The notes under the pieces are model-generated. The model was not told the origin of the DNA and made no database searches. It worked only from the letters and a program-made list of their open reading frames with translations. From NCBI GenBank assembly GCA_963777285.1, contig CAVZPR010000002.1:620001-684000 (forward strand): a stretch of DNA of 64,000 nt, given 5' to 3'. Shown in pieces: positions 1 to 7,966 of the stretch. Made by a program: the position numbers and the translations under genes. How positions within the stretch are numbered: position 1 is the first letter of the stretch; each line of letters opens with the position of its first letter. The stretch comes from JAFARE01 sp963777285. GTDB lineage: Bacteria > Chloroflexota > Dormibacteria > Aeolococcales > Aeolococcaceae.

Positions 1-91
1 CGGGTTCCGCTCTCCAGGCCGCGCCGGCGAGCGCAGCCGCGTACGTGTCGTCGCGGCCGAAGTCGGTGACGAAGACGACGGGCCGGCGCAT
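1..91 (-). CDS. SAM hydrolase / DUF62-type protein, N-terminal fragment
   Basis: The minus strand opens with ATG at 91 and reads about 30 residues before the window ends. The start, MRRPVVFVTDFGRDDTY, matches the N-terminus of the SAM hydroxide adenosyltransferase / chlorinase-fluorinase family (DUF62), whose members begin with a TDFG..D.Y motif; the aspartate of TDFG contacts SAM in characterised members. The known activity is hydrolysis of S-adenosylmethionine to adenosine and methionine. Only the N-terminus is visible, so the family is a motif match. A TACGTT -10 hexamer (102-107, minus strand) ten bases before the start implies a leaderless or nearly leaderless transcript. Confidence 0.62.
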   Translation of the reverse strand, partial: MRRPVVFVTDFGRDDTYAAALAGAAWRAEP

Positions 92-100
92 GGGGTCGGG

Positions 101-107
101 TAACGTA
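101..107. promoter_or_regulatory. overlapping divergent -10 hexamers
   Basis: The seven bases TAACGTA read as TAACGT on the plus strand (101-106, eight bases before the start at 115) and as TACGTT on the minus strand (ten bases before the start at 91). Both fit a TANNNT -10 element just upstream of a leaderless start, so one small palindrome may serve two promoters. No clear -35 was seen. Confidence 0.4.
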
Positions 108-114
108 GCACCGG

Positions 115-495
115 ATGGCGGTGCAGCCAGGTGCGGTGGCGGACGAAGCGGCGGAGGCGACGCGCCGTCGCGTCCCGCGGTGGGCGTTCCCCGTGGTGGT
201 GATCGCCGTGCTTGCGGTGACCGCGGCCTTCGTCGTCGGGATGCTGGGACTGTTCGCCAATCCGGTGAAGTCGGTGAGCGTCGACGGGACCACCACGCTC
301 GCCGGGACGTTCGAGCCGTATCAGTGCCCGTCGGCGCAGTCGTGCGACGGCTACGTGCAGGCGGGCGCGCGCAGCGTGTTCGTGCAACTCCCCGTGGGTT
401 GCACGCCGCCGCAGCGCGGAACGCAGATCACGGTGACGGCGCGCCCCGCGCCGGGGTTGGGCCCGGGTTCCTACCGAGCTACGAGGTGTGCGTGA
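115..495 (+). CDS. small single-span membrane protein, unknown function
   Basis: This 126-residue protein has an Arg-rich cytoplasmic start, one hydrophobic span at about residues 24-47 (PVVVIAVLAVTAAFVVGMLG) and a periplasmic/extracytoplasmic C-terminus with four cysteines that could form disulfides. I recognise no family. The ATG follows a -10-like TAACGT by eight bases, which supports this start and a leaderless mRNA. The 3' end overlaps the convergent gene by 17 bases. Confidence 0.6.
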   Translation: MAVQPGAVADEAAEATRRRVPRWAFPVVVIAVLAVTAAFVVGMLGLFANPVKSVSVDGTTTLAGTFEPYQCPSAQSCDGYVQAGARSVFVQLPVGCTPPQRGTQITVTARPAPGLGPGSYRATRCA

Positions 496-856
496 GCGCG
501 GGCTGCGGCGTGGTGATCGCCTCGAGGCCGCGGCCACGCACGGGCTCACGCAGGCGGATCACCGTGTGCTCGACGATGACGCGGAGCACCACGTAGCCGC
601 TGCGTCCCGAGAAGCCGGGGCGGGTGCCGAAGCGGGTGCCGATGCGCACACAGCGCGGGGTGTACTCGACAACCAGGCTGTGCAGCCCGACGGCCACGCC
701 CCGCGCCCACGAGAGGCTGATGGTGCGGTCGTCCTCGTGCAGGACCACCCGGCCCCAGGGCTGCAGCGTGGGATTGCTGAGGTGCGCGTCCGGCTCGACG
801 CGACGGCCCAGGCCGCGCGCCCCCACCGTCTCTGTGGCGATGCGGAGACCCTTCAC
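479..856 (-). CDS. hypothetical protein (125 aa)
   Basis: A 125-residue basic protein starting with GTG. No transmembrane segment, signal peptide or known motif was found. The middle (VVLHEDDRTISLSWARGV ... LVVEYTPRCVRIGTRFG) looks like alternating beta strands. Support for a real gene is a TAGTGT -10 hexamer at 866-871 (minus strand), nine bases before the start, as at other leaderless genes here, plus the lack of any better reading in the region. It converges with and overlaps the preceding gene by 17 bases. Confidence 0.45.
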   Translation of the reverse strand: MKGLRIATETVGARGLGRRVEPDAHLSNPTLQPWGRVVLHEDDRTISLSWARGVAVGLHSLVVEYTPRCVRIGTRFGTRPGFSGRSGYVVLRVIVEHTVIRLREPVRGRGLEAITTPQPALTHTS

Positions 857-952
857 AGGCGCTCCACACTAGCACGCCGGCGCTGATCCTGCCGCGCTTG
901 GCCTAAACCCTTGACCGGCGGCAACCAAACGGCCGGTGGCCCGGGCGGCGCC

Positions 953-1837
953 TCAGGTGGAGCAGGTGACGTCGCCCGTCATGTGCAGGGTGTGCGCCTG
1001 GGCCGTGGGAATCCCCAGTTGCAGCGCGGCGGCATTGATGTGTGCGCCGGTTGAGGTCACGGACGCGACACCTGGCCCCTTGTCGAAGTAGGTCACCGTG
1101 GTGCTGCTGCCGGCCGACACAACGTACACGTGGAGCGACGAGTCCTGGCCGTTGGCGAAGAAGTCGAGGAAGAGCTGGGGCGAGCCCGAGGTGATCGCGA
1201 GGGTGAGAACTCCCGTGGGCTCGCAGATCACGAAGACGTGTGCGAGCGAGCCGCTGACCGGACCCTGCGAGACGCTGCCGCTCAGCATGATCGTGGAACT
1301 GCCCGGATTCTGGTTGCCGCAGTCGACGCTGCCCGTGATGCTCGTGACACCGCCGAGCGTTCCGCGCTTGCCCGAAGGACTGGTGGTCTCACTCAGCGAC
1401 GTCGCATTGATCTGCACGCCCTCGGAGGCATCAAATCCGGTCAGGCCGCCGCCGGTGAACTCGCGCTCGGTGAACTGCTGCCCAGAGCCTGAGGCGACGG
1501 TGACCGTGACCGAGCTCGCCACGACAGTGACACCGACAGCGACGCCGGGCGCCGCGGTCTCGGCGCCATTCACCACGATCTGGAGTCCTTTCAAGCTCGG
1601 AAACGCGCATTCCACCATCGGGCTGGCGATGGGTCCGGACAGCCCGGCGGTGCCTGCGAGCGTGAGCTGCGCTGTGGGCGGACTCTTTGGTGTGGGTGCA
1701 GGGGTTGGCGTTGTCGCAGCCGAAGAACTGGAGCCGGACGTTGCGGTGCCGCCGCCGCATGCCGCGAGAGCGGCGGTGCACAACAACGCTGTGAGCGCCA
1801 GCCGGCGTGTGATCCTCCCTTGCCTGAGTGTCGTCAT
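953..1837 (-). CDS. secreted lipoprotein, unknown function
   Basis: The 294-residue product starts with a lipoprotein signal peptide: Arg-rich n-region, hydrophobic core and lipobox LAAC, which places the lipidated cysteine near residue 26. A Ser/Thr/Pro/Ala linker follows. The rest is polar and beta-rich with two loosely similar halves, each ending in a D-C-G/T-C type stretch (SITGSVDCG and MTGDVTCST). The start at 1837 was preferred to an upstream in-frame ATG because it puts a proper n-region before the lipobox and lies six bases after a CATAGT hexamer. Likely anchored outside the membrane; role unknown. Confidence 0.65.
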   Translation of the reverse strand: MTTLRQGRITRRLALTALLCTAALAACGGGTATSGSSSSAATTPTPAPTPKSPPTAQLTLAGTAGLSGPIASPMVECAFPSLKGLQIVVNGAETAAPGVAVGVTVVASSVTVTVASGSGQQFTEREFTGGGLTGFDASEGVQINATSLSETTSPSGKRGTLGGVTSITGSVDCGNQNPGSSTIMLSGSVSQGPVSGSLAHVFVICEPTGVLTLAITSGSPQLFLDFFANGQDSSLHVYVVSAGSSTTVTYFDKGPGVASVTSTGAHINAAALQLGIPTAQAHTLHMTGDVTCST

Positions 1838-1946
1838 CGCCGCACTATGACAGACGTCAGAAGACAACGACGCGAACGTGCAGCGTGTGGGCAGGCATCC
1901 TCGACCTGCTCGCGCAGGCCGATGCGTGTCGGCGCGGTGACGCGGC

Positions 1947-2333
1947 TTAGGCGGGTGCCCCTGCGGCGACCGCCGAGCCCTTCACGGACACCGACGACGG
2001 CACTCCGCGCACGAGTGCTTCGAAGTTCTCGTACAGGCGCGCTTCACCCGAGTGCTCGCGCGACTTGATCGCGGCGGGACCCACGCGTTTCCACATCATG
2101 TCCACAGCCCACATGTCGAGGACGAGGCCGCGGTCGAGCACCCCCTGCTTGACGAAGGTGCCGACGACCTCGCCGAAATTGAGCACCTTGCGCACGGGCG
2201 CGTCATCGAGTGTCGCCTTGTCGGCGTCGAAGTCGTCCGAGTGCAACTCGGCAATGGCGTCGCCGATGCCCTCCATCGACCCCCATTGAATGATCTGCAC
2301 CAGCAGGTTTGCGTCGTCGTATGTCGCCGGCAT
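1947..2333 (-). CDS. DUF4760-like small protein
   Basis: A 128-residue soluble protein with a good ribosome binding site (GAGGAGG) before ATG at 2333. The segment RKVLNFGEVVGTFVKQGVLD followed by RGLVLDMWAVDMMWKRVGP resembles the DUF4760 pattern (neck, 'vg.lv..gliD..lvldmf..', then a Trp-rich helix). It appears all-helical and lacks catalytic motifs. It lies just downstream of groEL in the same orientation but behind a terminator, so it is probably transcribed separately. Function unknown; the family match is by pattern only. Confidence 0.5.
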   Translation of the reverse strand: MPATYDDANLLVQIIQWGSMEGIGDAIAELHSDDFDADKATLDDAPVRKVLNFGEVVGTFVKQGVLDRGLVLDMWAVDMMWKRVGPAAIKSREHSGEARLYENFEALVRGVPSSVSVKGSAVAAGAPA

Positions 2334-2432
2334 GGCCGCACCTCCTCTCTTGGATCGACGCCCCAGAGTCTAGGCTTCTGAAGTCGCCACGTGGGAGGCC
2401 TTGGCCGGCGAGCAGACGCGGTCCGGTGACGA

Positions 2433-2472
2433 CAGCAAACAAAAGAGGCGGCCCCGGATGGGACCGCCTCTT
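2433..2472 (-). terminator. rho-independent terminator of groEL
   Basis: On the minus strand, AAGAGGCGG (2464-2472) pairs with CCGCCTCTT (2443-2451) across a 12-base loop. The second arm runs straight into a T-rich tract (TTTTGTTTG). It lies 20 bases after the groEL stop codon. Confidence 0.85.
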
Positions 2473-2494
2473 GCGAAGCCAAAAATCGGTCGGA

Positions 2495-4102
2495 TCAGTA
2501 GTCCGGCATGGGCGGCGCCGGCGCCGACTTCTTCTCCGGAATGTCCGTCACCAGCACCTCGGTGGTGAGCAGCAGGCCCGCGATCGATGCAGCGTTCTGC
2601 ACGGCAGACCGCGTCACCTTGGTGGGGTCGATGATGCCCGCCTTGACCATGTCGACGTACTCGCCGGTGGCTGCGTTGTAGCCCTGGCCCTTGGGCAGGC
2701 CCTTCACCTTCTCGACGACCACGGAGCCCTCGGCCCCGGCGTTGGTCGCGATCTGGCGCAGGGGCTCCTCCAGCGCGCGGCGCAGGATGCTGGCGCCGGT
2801 CGCCTCGTCGCCGGTGAGCTTCAGCTTGTCGAGCGCTGCGATTGCGCCGATGAGCACCACTCCGCCGCCCGGCACGATGCCCTCCTCGACGGCGGCACGC
2901 GTGGCGGACACGGCGTCCTCCATGCGGTGCTTCTTCTCCTTGAGCTCCGTCTCGGTGGCCGCGCCGACCTTGATCACTGCGACGCCGCCCGACAGCTTGG
3001 CGAGACGCTCCTGAAGCTTCTCCTTGTCCCAGTCCGAGGTGGACTTGTCGATCTCGGCCTTGATCTGCTCGATGCGGCCCTTGATCGCGTCCTGGCTGCC
3101 GTGCCCCTCGACGATTGTCGTGTCGTCCTTGGTGACGGTCACGCTGCGGGCCCGGCCCAGGGAGGTGAGCTGCGCGTTGTCGAGCTTGAGGCCGACCTCC
3201 TCGCTGATCACCTGGCCACCGGTGAGGATCGCGATGTCCTGCAGCATCGCCTTGCGGCGGTCACCGAAACCCGGCGCCTTGACGGCGACGGCGTTGAAGG
3301 TGCCGCGCAGCTTGTTGACGATGAGGGTGGCCAGCGCCTCGCCCTCGACGTCCTCGGCGATGACGATGAGCGGCTTGCCCACCTGCACCACCTTCTCCAG
3401 CACGGGGAGCAGGTCGGCGATGGCGGAGATCTTTTTGTCGGTGATGAGGATGTAGGGGTCCTCGAGCACGGCCTCCATGCGCTGCGCGTTGGTGACCATG
3501 TACGCCGAGATGTAGCCCTTGTCGAACTGCATGCCCTCGACGAGCTCGAGCTCGGTCTCCAGGCCCTTCGACTCCTCGACGGTGATGACGCCGTCCTTGC
3601 CCACCTTCTCCATGGCGTTGGCCACGGTCTCGCCGATCGTGGGGTCGGCGGCCGAGATGGATGCCACCTGGGCGATCTTCTCGCGCTCGGTGATCGAGAT
3701 CGACTGGCTCTTGATGGCCTCGACCGCGGCCTCGACAGCCTTCTCGATCCCCTTCTTGAGCTGGATCGGGTTGGCGCCGGCGGCCACGTTCTGCAGGCCG
3801 GCGGTGATCAGGGCCTGGGCGAGGACGGTGGCGGTGGTCGTGCCGTCACCGGCGATGTCGTTGGTCTTGCTCGCCACTTCCTTGACCAGCTGGGCGCCCA
3901 TGTTCTCGAAGGGCTCCTCGAGCTCGATCTCCTTGGCGATGGTCACTCCATCGTTGGTGATGGTGGGCGAGCCGAACTTCTTGTCCAGCACCACGTTGCG
4001 GCCCTTGGGGCCGATCGTGATCTTGACGGCGTCGGCGACCCGGTCCACGCCCCGTTTCAGGGACGTCCGGGCGTCGGCGTCGAATTCCAGTTGCTTGGGC
4101 AT
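2495..4102 (-). CDS. groEL: chaperonin GroEL (Hsp60)
   Basis: Full-length 535-residue type I chaperonin. It forms the double-ring ATP-driven folding chamber in the cytosol with GroES. Visible signatures are TITNDGVTIAKEI, the ATP-binding GDGTTTATVLA near residues 86-96, the apical VKAPGFGDRRK region and the equatorial AAVEEGIVPGGG motif. The C-terminus is PAPPMPDY, without the Gly-Gly-Met tail of the main E. coli type. No groES gene is adjacent, so this is a solitary groEL copy; such copies are often secondary chaperonins, but a genome check is needed. Regulated by HrcA through the CIRCE element upstream. Confidence 0.97.
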   Translation of the reverse strand: MPKQLEFDADARTSLKRGVDRVADAVKITIGPKGRNVVLDKKFGSPTITNDGVTIAKEIELEEPFENMGAQLVKEVASKTNDIAGDGTTTATVLAQALITAGLQNVAAGANPIQLKKGIEKAVEAAVEAIKSQSISITEREKIAQVASISAADPTIGETVANAMEKVGKDGVITVEESKGLETELELVEGMQFDKGYISAYMVTNAQRMEAVLEDPYILITDKKISAIADLLPVLEKVVQVGKPLIVIAEDVEGEALATLIVNKLRGTFNAVAVKAPGFGDRRKAMLQDIAILTGGQVISEEVGLKLDNAQLTSLGRARSVTVTKDDTTIVEGHGSQDAIKGRIEQIKAEIDKSTSDWDKEKLQERLAKLSGGVAVIKVGAATETELKEKKHRMEDAVSATRAAVEEGIVPGGGVVLIGAIAALDKLKLTGDEATGASILRRALEEPLRQIATNAGAEGSVVVEKVKGLPKGQGYNAATGEYVDMVKAGIIDPTKVTRSAVQNAASIAGLLLTTEVLVTDIPEKKSAPAPPMPDY

Positions 4103-4150
4103 GGGTCCTCCTCTGTCTTTCGTTCCTGCCGCTGGGTTGCTGCGCGTAGT

Positions 4151-4177
4151 TTAGCACTCGGAGTGGTGGAGTGCTAG
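4151..4177. promoter_or_regulatory. CIRCE operator (HrcA-binding) of groEL
   Basis: TTAGCACTC (4151-4159), a nine-base spacer, and GAGTGCTAG (4169-4177) match the CIRCE inverted repeat TTAGCACTC-N9-GAGTGCTAA at 17 of 18 arm positions. It is 49 bases upstream of the groEL start. HrcA repressor bound here would be released on heat shock. hrcA itself is not in the window. Confidence 0.95.
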
Positions 4178-4276
4178 CGGTAGCCCAGGGGGAGTGCCAG
4201 TACTGGGCAGGTACTGCACCGATTGACTGCCCGGACCCTGCCAGACTGCGCGGCACCGAATGGGGAGGCGCGGGCG

Positions 4277-4891
4277 TCAGGCGCACAGCTGGTTCCAGAT
4301 GCCCGTCAGGCGCTGATAGTTGGCGATCCACTCATCGTTCCAGCTCTTGTCCCCGGGGTTGGCCTGGGTGTCCCCCGCGTGGTCGCGAATGGCCTCAGCG
4401 AACCAGCCCAGCGGTGAACTGCACGCGGTTCCGGCGAAGGCCAGCCCGTCGGCCTGCTCCGCGCGGAACCATGTGAGCGTCTGTGCCCACCTTCCCGCCC
4501 AGCCTCGATAGTAGGTGGCGGCCTGGGGGTAGGTGGACTCCGCCTGCGCGTCGAGCTGCCCATCCACGGTCAGCGTCACCACCGTCCAGGTGGAGTCGGC
4601 GAAGGACAGGGACTGAGCCTGCGGTGCGGCGGATGTTGGCGTGGGCGGCGGCGTCGTCGTGGACGACGGCGTTGGCGCTAGCGTTGGCGGGGGCGTGGGC
4701 GATGACGCCGGCGATGACGCCGACGTGGGTGTGTCCAGGGGCCGTAGCGGCGTGGCCGCCGCGGGGCCGGTGCTGTCGCCGTGCAACGCCTGAGATACCT
4801 GCGCGGGCAGGCCCGGGTCGGCCACCAGCACGGCGGCGGCGGTCACCGCCAGCAGGCAAACTCCAGTCAGAAGGCGCAGCGCCCCGATCAT
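4277..4891 (-). CDS. exported protein with Pro/Thr/Ser linker
   Basis: A 204-residue protein. An N-terminal hydrophobic segment (residues about 4-25) acts as signal peptide or anchor. A low-complexity Pro/Thr/Ser/Ala linker (about residues 40-90) follows, then a globular C-terminal domain of about 110 residues rich in Trp and Tyr (TYYRGWAGRWAQTLTWFRAE; SWNDEWIANYQRL) with two cysteines. I do not recognise the domain. Its start overlaps the end of the next upstream gene by four bases (ATGA), so it is translationally coupled to the small cytosolic gene and, through it, to the TY-Chap gene. Confidence 0.6.
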   Translation of the reverse strand: MIGALRLLTGVCLLAVTAAAVLVADPGLPAQVSQALHGDSTGPAAATPLRPLDTPTSASSPASSPTPPPTLAPTPSSTTTPPPTPTSAAPQAQSLSFADSTWTVVTLTVDGQLDAQAESTYPQAATYYRGWAGRWAQTLTWFRAEQADGLAFAGTACSSPLGWFAEAIRDHAGDTQANPGDKSWNDEWIANYQRLTGIWNQLCA

Positions 4892-5265
4892 CGCGACTCA
4901 TCCAGGCTGCGCGAGGCGTGGCCACCATCACCCAGGCACACCGCCCGGTTGATCACCGCCGTCACCTCAATCGGCTCGCCCATCGTCCAGTACTCCCAGC
5001 CATCGATGCTCAAGTACGCGTGGTGATATCGCGGCCGGGCTGCGGCGCGCGGCCACGGCTTCACCACTCCGGCGACCCTGATCAGCCGCGCGAACGCCTC
5101 GAACTCTTGCTCCAGCTCCATCCGCCACTGCCGCACGGTGTACTCGTGCGGCCACTGCGGCATGGTCTTGGCGAACTGCCAGCGCACCTTGGCGATGTAG
5201 GCTCGCGCGTCCTCCACGGTGAAGCCGGTCTGCGATGTCACGACGCTCGTCGGCTCACCGCTCAT
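4888..5265 (-). CDS. conserved-looking small protein, unknown function
   Basis: A 125-residue soluble protein rich in aromatic residues: YIAKVRWQFAKTMPQWPHEY, then a basic middle, then SIDGWEYWTMG and a possible ligand-binding EVTAVINRA end. No family assigned. It overlaps the upstream TY-Chap gene by 11 bases and the downstream exported-protein gene by 4 bases, so the three are almost certainly one translational unit. Aromatic-rich proteins of this sort occur next to accessory nuclease genes, but nothing in this sequence shows a function. Confidence 0.55.
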   Translation of the reverse strand: MSGEPTSVVTSQTGFTVEDARAYIAKVRWQFAKTMPQWPHEYTVRQWRMELEQEFEAFARLIRVAGVVKPWPRAAARPRYHHAYLSIDGWEYWTMGEPIEVTAVINRAVCLGDGGHASRSLDESR

Positions 5266-6115
5266 CGCGGCTGTCCCTTGACGCGTCCGCCGGCGCCTCG
5301 TCCGGATTCGGCACCACCCAGCTCCAGAACTCGATGGCTCCGTGCACCACGCCGTCGGTGAAGTTGGCCAGCAACGCTGGCGTCACACCCTCGGAGAGAT
5401 CCAGATCCGCCGATGTGGCGATGCGGATCGCGTCGTCGGCGTCCAGCACGAGCGCCTTCGGCCAGCGGTGCTCGCGGTTCCACGTGTTGCATCGCTCCAC
5501 CGCGAGCTCGCGCGTCGCCAGTGGCACAGGCGTCGCCGTCGACGATGTGATGTGGTAGATGGCGTCGCCGGTCCCATCGGCGATGAACCACAGCATCAGC
5601 GGCTGGTCGAGACCCTCGCAGTTCAGGTCCACCCGGAAGTCGCCGTCCTTGTCGCGCAGGAACTGGACGCCCACCGTGTTCAGGTGTGCCTCGATGAGGT
5701 CGCGGGTGAACGGCTGCGCCCGCGGCAGTGTCACGTCGTTGAGGTTCAGCGCGTGCACCACGGGCGAGAAGCCGTCGTCCACGTCATATGCGGCCTTGAA
5801 CAGCGCGTCCGTCAGCACCGCGAGCTCCATCTTCGACGCGGGCAGATCGTCCTTGGCGAAGTTGCGCTCCGGTCCGCCACCGGTGAAGCCCAGTTGCGCC
5901 AGCGACGCCACAGCCGCGGGCGGCAGCGGCCGCTCCGGATCTGTCCACTGCCGCGACCCCACCTCGCAGTACACGCGCCCGCTGTGCCGCATGTACTGCA
6001 CGAACTGGTCGCGGTCATCAGGCGTCTCGAAGGTGATCCAGCCCTTCTCCTTGGCGCGCGTCAGAAAGATGTCGAGCACCCCCTCGTACATCGCGATCCG
6101 GTCATTTCGTTCCAT
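5255..6115 (-). CDS. TY-Chap / YbjN-like domain protein
   Basis: A 286-residue soluble protein. The N-terminal part (YMRHSGRVYCEVGSRQW then LGFTGGG.ERNF) matches the TY-Chap N domain seen in actinobacterial and related proteins. The C-terminal part (HLNTVGVQFLRDKDGDFRVDL) resembles the YbjN / type III secretion chaperone-like fold. ATG at 6115 was chosen because AGGAGG lies ten bases upstream; a longer frame to 6175 has no such site. Related domains act as chaperone-like or client-binding modules. It sits between the putative nuclease-like gene and two coupled small genes and may be part of the same operon. Confidence 0.6.
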   Translation of the reverse strand: MERNDRIAMYEGVLDIFLTRAKEKGWITFETPDDRDQFVQYMRHSGRVYCEVGSRQWTDPERPLPPAAVASLAQLGFTGGGPERNFAKDDLPASKMELAVLTDALFKAAYDVDDGFSPVVHALNLNDVTLPRAQPFTRDLIEAHLNTVGVQFLRDKDGDFRVDLNCEGLDQPLMLWFIADGTGDAIYHITSSTATPVPLATRELAVERCNTWNREHRWPKALVLDADDAIRIATSADLDLSEGVTPALLANFTDGVVHGAIEFWSWVVPNPDEAPADASRDSRDER

Positions 6116-6198
6116 TGCCTGCACCCTCCTCGTGCCCACTGCCCACAACAGGAGCATGCCCAACAGCGGCGACAACTGCCTGTCGCGGCAGCGTGCCT

Positions 6199-7476
6199 TC
6201 AGGCGACATCCGCCTGCGCGCCGTCACCGGCGTCGCCGCGGGCCAGCTCTTCCTCCACCACGACGATGCCATCGATCAGACCCTGGCGCAGCGTGTCCAG
6301 CGCGGTCGACACCTCGCGGCTCGCACCCGCAACGGACGTCAGCTTCGTCTTCATCGACGTCACCGCGCGCAGGTGGCTGCGCATCTGCTCCAGGCTGCGC
6401 CGCACGCGTGCCACGTCGACGTCACCGGCACGCTCGCGGCACGCGGCCAGTGCCAGCGCTCGCGCCAGCCGGATCGCGATGTCGAGCGTGACGTCACCGG
6501 GATCGTCGGGGTCGACCTCGCAGACGACGTGCTCGCCGTGCAGCGTCAGCGGGGCGCACCCGGTCGGCGCGCAGCCGTGGCGGAACACCGCGACAGCCAC
6601 GGCGGCGCCGCGGTTGCGCCGCGCGGCATCGAGCTCGGCGGTGATTGCGCGGAGCCCCATGCGCCCGCTCTTGGCCTCGACGGCGACGCGCACCTGCAGG
6701 CCGCGGGTCCATGCCGGGTTCAGCGTCTGCACGAGGTCGCCCTTGCGGCAGCCGACGCTGTCGCCGGCCACGGTGCCCACCGGCTCCACGACGTCGCCCA
6801 CCCCGCGCGCGATGGGGCCGAGCATCGCCTCCACCTCGTCCTCGAAGTCGCCGCCCTTGGCGGTGCTTCGGGCTCGCTCCTCGGCGCGCGCCTCGCGGGC
6901 CGCCTCGATCCGCAGCAGCCGGCTCTCGACCTCGCCCAGCGCCTCGCGCATCTCGGTGCGAAAGCCGTGCAGCGGGCTGTCATCGCGGCGCGGGTCGAGC
7001 ATGCGCGCCAGCACCGCGCCGTCGCCGTCGAAGTACCCGGCGAGCAGCGTGCGCATGCGCCCGATGGCGCTGTCGCGACGCTCCTCGTCGAAAAGGTCGT
7101 CGACCAGGCGGCGCAGCTGCCCCTTGTCGCCGAGAAAGCGCTCCAGCATCTGCGGCACGCGGCCGTCCTTGCCGGCGAAGGTCTCGCGCAGCGACGCGGC
7201 CATGGCCTCCGCGGCTCGCTCGTGCGCCTTCTCGGTCTGGTTCACCAGCCTGGCGAACTCCTTCTCGACGTAGTCGACGTTGACCGTGACGCCCACGTCG
7301 CGCAGCGCCAGCAGGCCGATTCGCAGGGCGCGCTCGACAATCGATGCGTGCTCGCCCGCGTCCTGCTGCGCGAGGTATGCGACCAGATCCGGGTCGCGCA
7401 CCTCGGCGCGCTCGATGACGGCGATACCGCCGTCGATGGTGACGGCCGCACCCTTGCTCGCCTGCCTCTGCACCAT
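6199..7476 (-). CDS. PD-(D/E)xK nuclease-like protein
   Basis: A 425-residue protein. Residues 70-200 are largely helical and charged. Residues about 208-300 carry a pattern like the PD-(D/E)xK nuclease core: GGDFEDEVEAML (E212), RKGDLV (D247) and VAVEAKSG (E267-x-K269), followed by a helix and a strand. This order (helix Glu, then Asp, then E-x-K) is the usual active-site layout of restriction-type nucleases, so DNA or RNA cleavage is a fair guess. The start at 7476 has GAGGGG upstream. It lies 91 bases after the HEPN-like gene and 83 bases before the TY-Chap gene, all on one strand. Family assignment is by motif only. Confidence 0.5.
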   Translation of the reverse strand: MVQRQASKGAAVTIDGGIAVIERAEVRDPDLVAYLAQQDAGEHASIVERALRIGLLALRDVGVTVNVDYVEKEFARLVNQTEKAHERAAEAMAASLRETFAGKDGRVPQMLERFLGDKGQLRRLVDDLFDEERRDSAIGRMRTLLAGYFDGDGAVLARMLDPRRDDSPLHGFRTEMREALGEVESRLLRIEAAREARAEERARSTAKGGDFEDEVEAMLGPIARGVGDVVEPVGTVAGDSVGCRKGDLVQTLNPAWTRGLQVRVAVEAKSGRMGLRAITAELDAARRNRGAAVAVAVFRHGCAPTGCAPLTLHGEHVVCEVDPDDPGDVTLDIAIRLARALALAACRERAGDVDVARVRRSLEQMRSHLRAVTSMKTKLTSVAGASREVSTALDTLRQGLIDGIVVVEEELARGDAGDGAQADVA

Positions 7477-7567
7477 TGCCTTCCCCTCGTTGCCGGATCC
7501 CTGCAAGGTGCATGGTCGAGGGCGCCCGCGACAGCTGGCTGTCGCGGCCACTGAAGGCGAGATCGGA

Positions 7568-7966
7568 TCAGCGTGCGGCCCGCACGCGCAGCCGCTCCGT
7601 CGCCTCCGCCAGGTCCCACACCGCTGTCAGCGCACCGTTCAGCTCCGCCGCGGTCAGTGGCAGGTCGTACACCTGGTGGTGGCAGGCCTTGGACAGCACC
7701 CTCCACGCCGCACCGACGCGGCCGCCGAGCCGTCCGTCGTTCAGCATCGGCCCCACGCAGAGCAGCTGGCACCGCGACGACGTCCACTCCAGGCCGGGGG
7801 CCGTCACCTTCCACAGGCGAGCCATCGCCAGCTCCAGCGCCTGACGCGCCAGCAGCGCCGCGGCTCGCGGCCACAACCCCGCGGTCGCCGCACTGTCGTC
7901 CCGCACCAGGTCGCGCGCCGCCGACACCAGCGCATGCGCGTCGACGCTGTCAGCCGCGCGGGGCAT
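7568..7966 (-). CDS. HEPN-like small helical protein
   Basis: A 132-residue, all-helical protein. The segment AAWRVLSKACHHQVYDLPLT contains R89-x6-H96, which fits the R-x4-6-H signature of HEPN ribonucleases, followed by a helical C-terminus. HEPN proteins often work as RNases in toxin-antitoxin and phage-defence modules, though many are inactive. Its ATG lies inside the 3' end of the ATPase gene (17-base overlap in another frame), so the two are translationally coupled and probably made as partners. The HEPN call is from this one motif and the helical character. Confidence 0.45.
   Translation of the reverse strand: MPRAADSVDAHALVSAARDLVRDDSAATAGLWPRAAALLARQALELAMARLWKVTAPGLEWTSSRCQLLCVGPMLNDGRLGGRVGAAWRVLSKACHHQVYDLPLTAAELNGALTAVWDLAEATERLRVRAAR

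Noticed and set aside
2309..4177. 622-residue open frame on the plus strand opposite groEL
   Set aside because: It is a GC-driven shadow with Leu/Asp/His-rich composition and no start signals; groEL on the other strand is certain.
4620..4740. DNA repeat array in the exported protein gene
   Set aside because: It is simply the coding sequence of a Pro/Thr/Ser linker; the units are short and irregular.
5342..7554. Long plus-strand open frames over the TY-Chap and nuclease-like genes
   Set aside because: Arg/Ala/Pro-rich shadows of the minus-strand genes; no ribosome sites and no family motifs.
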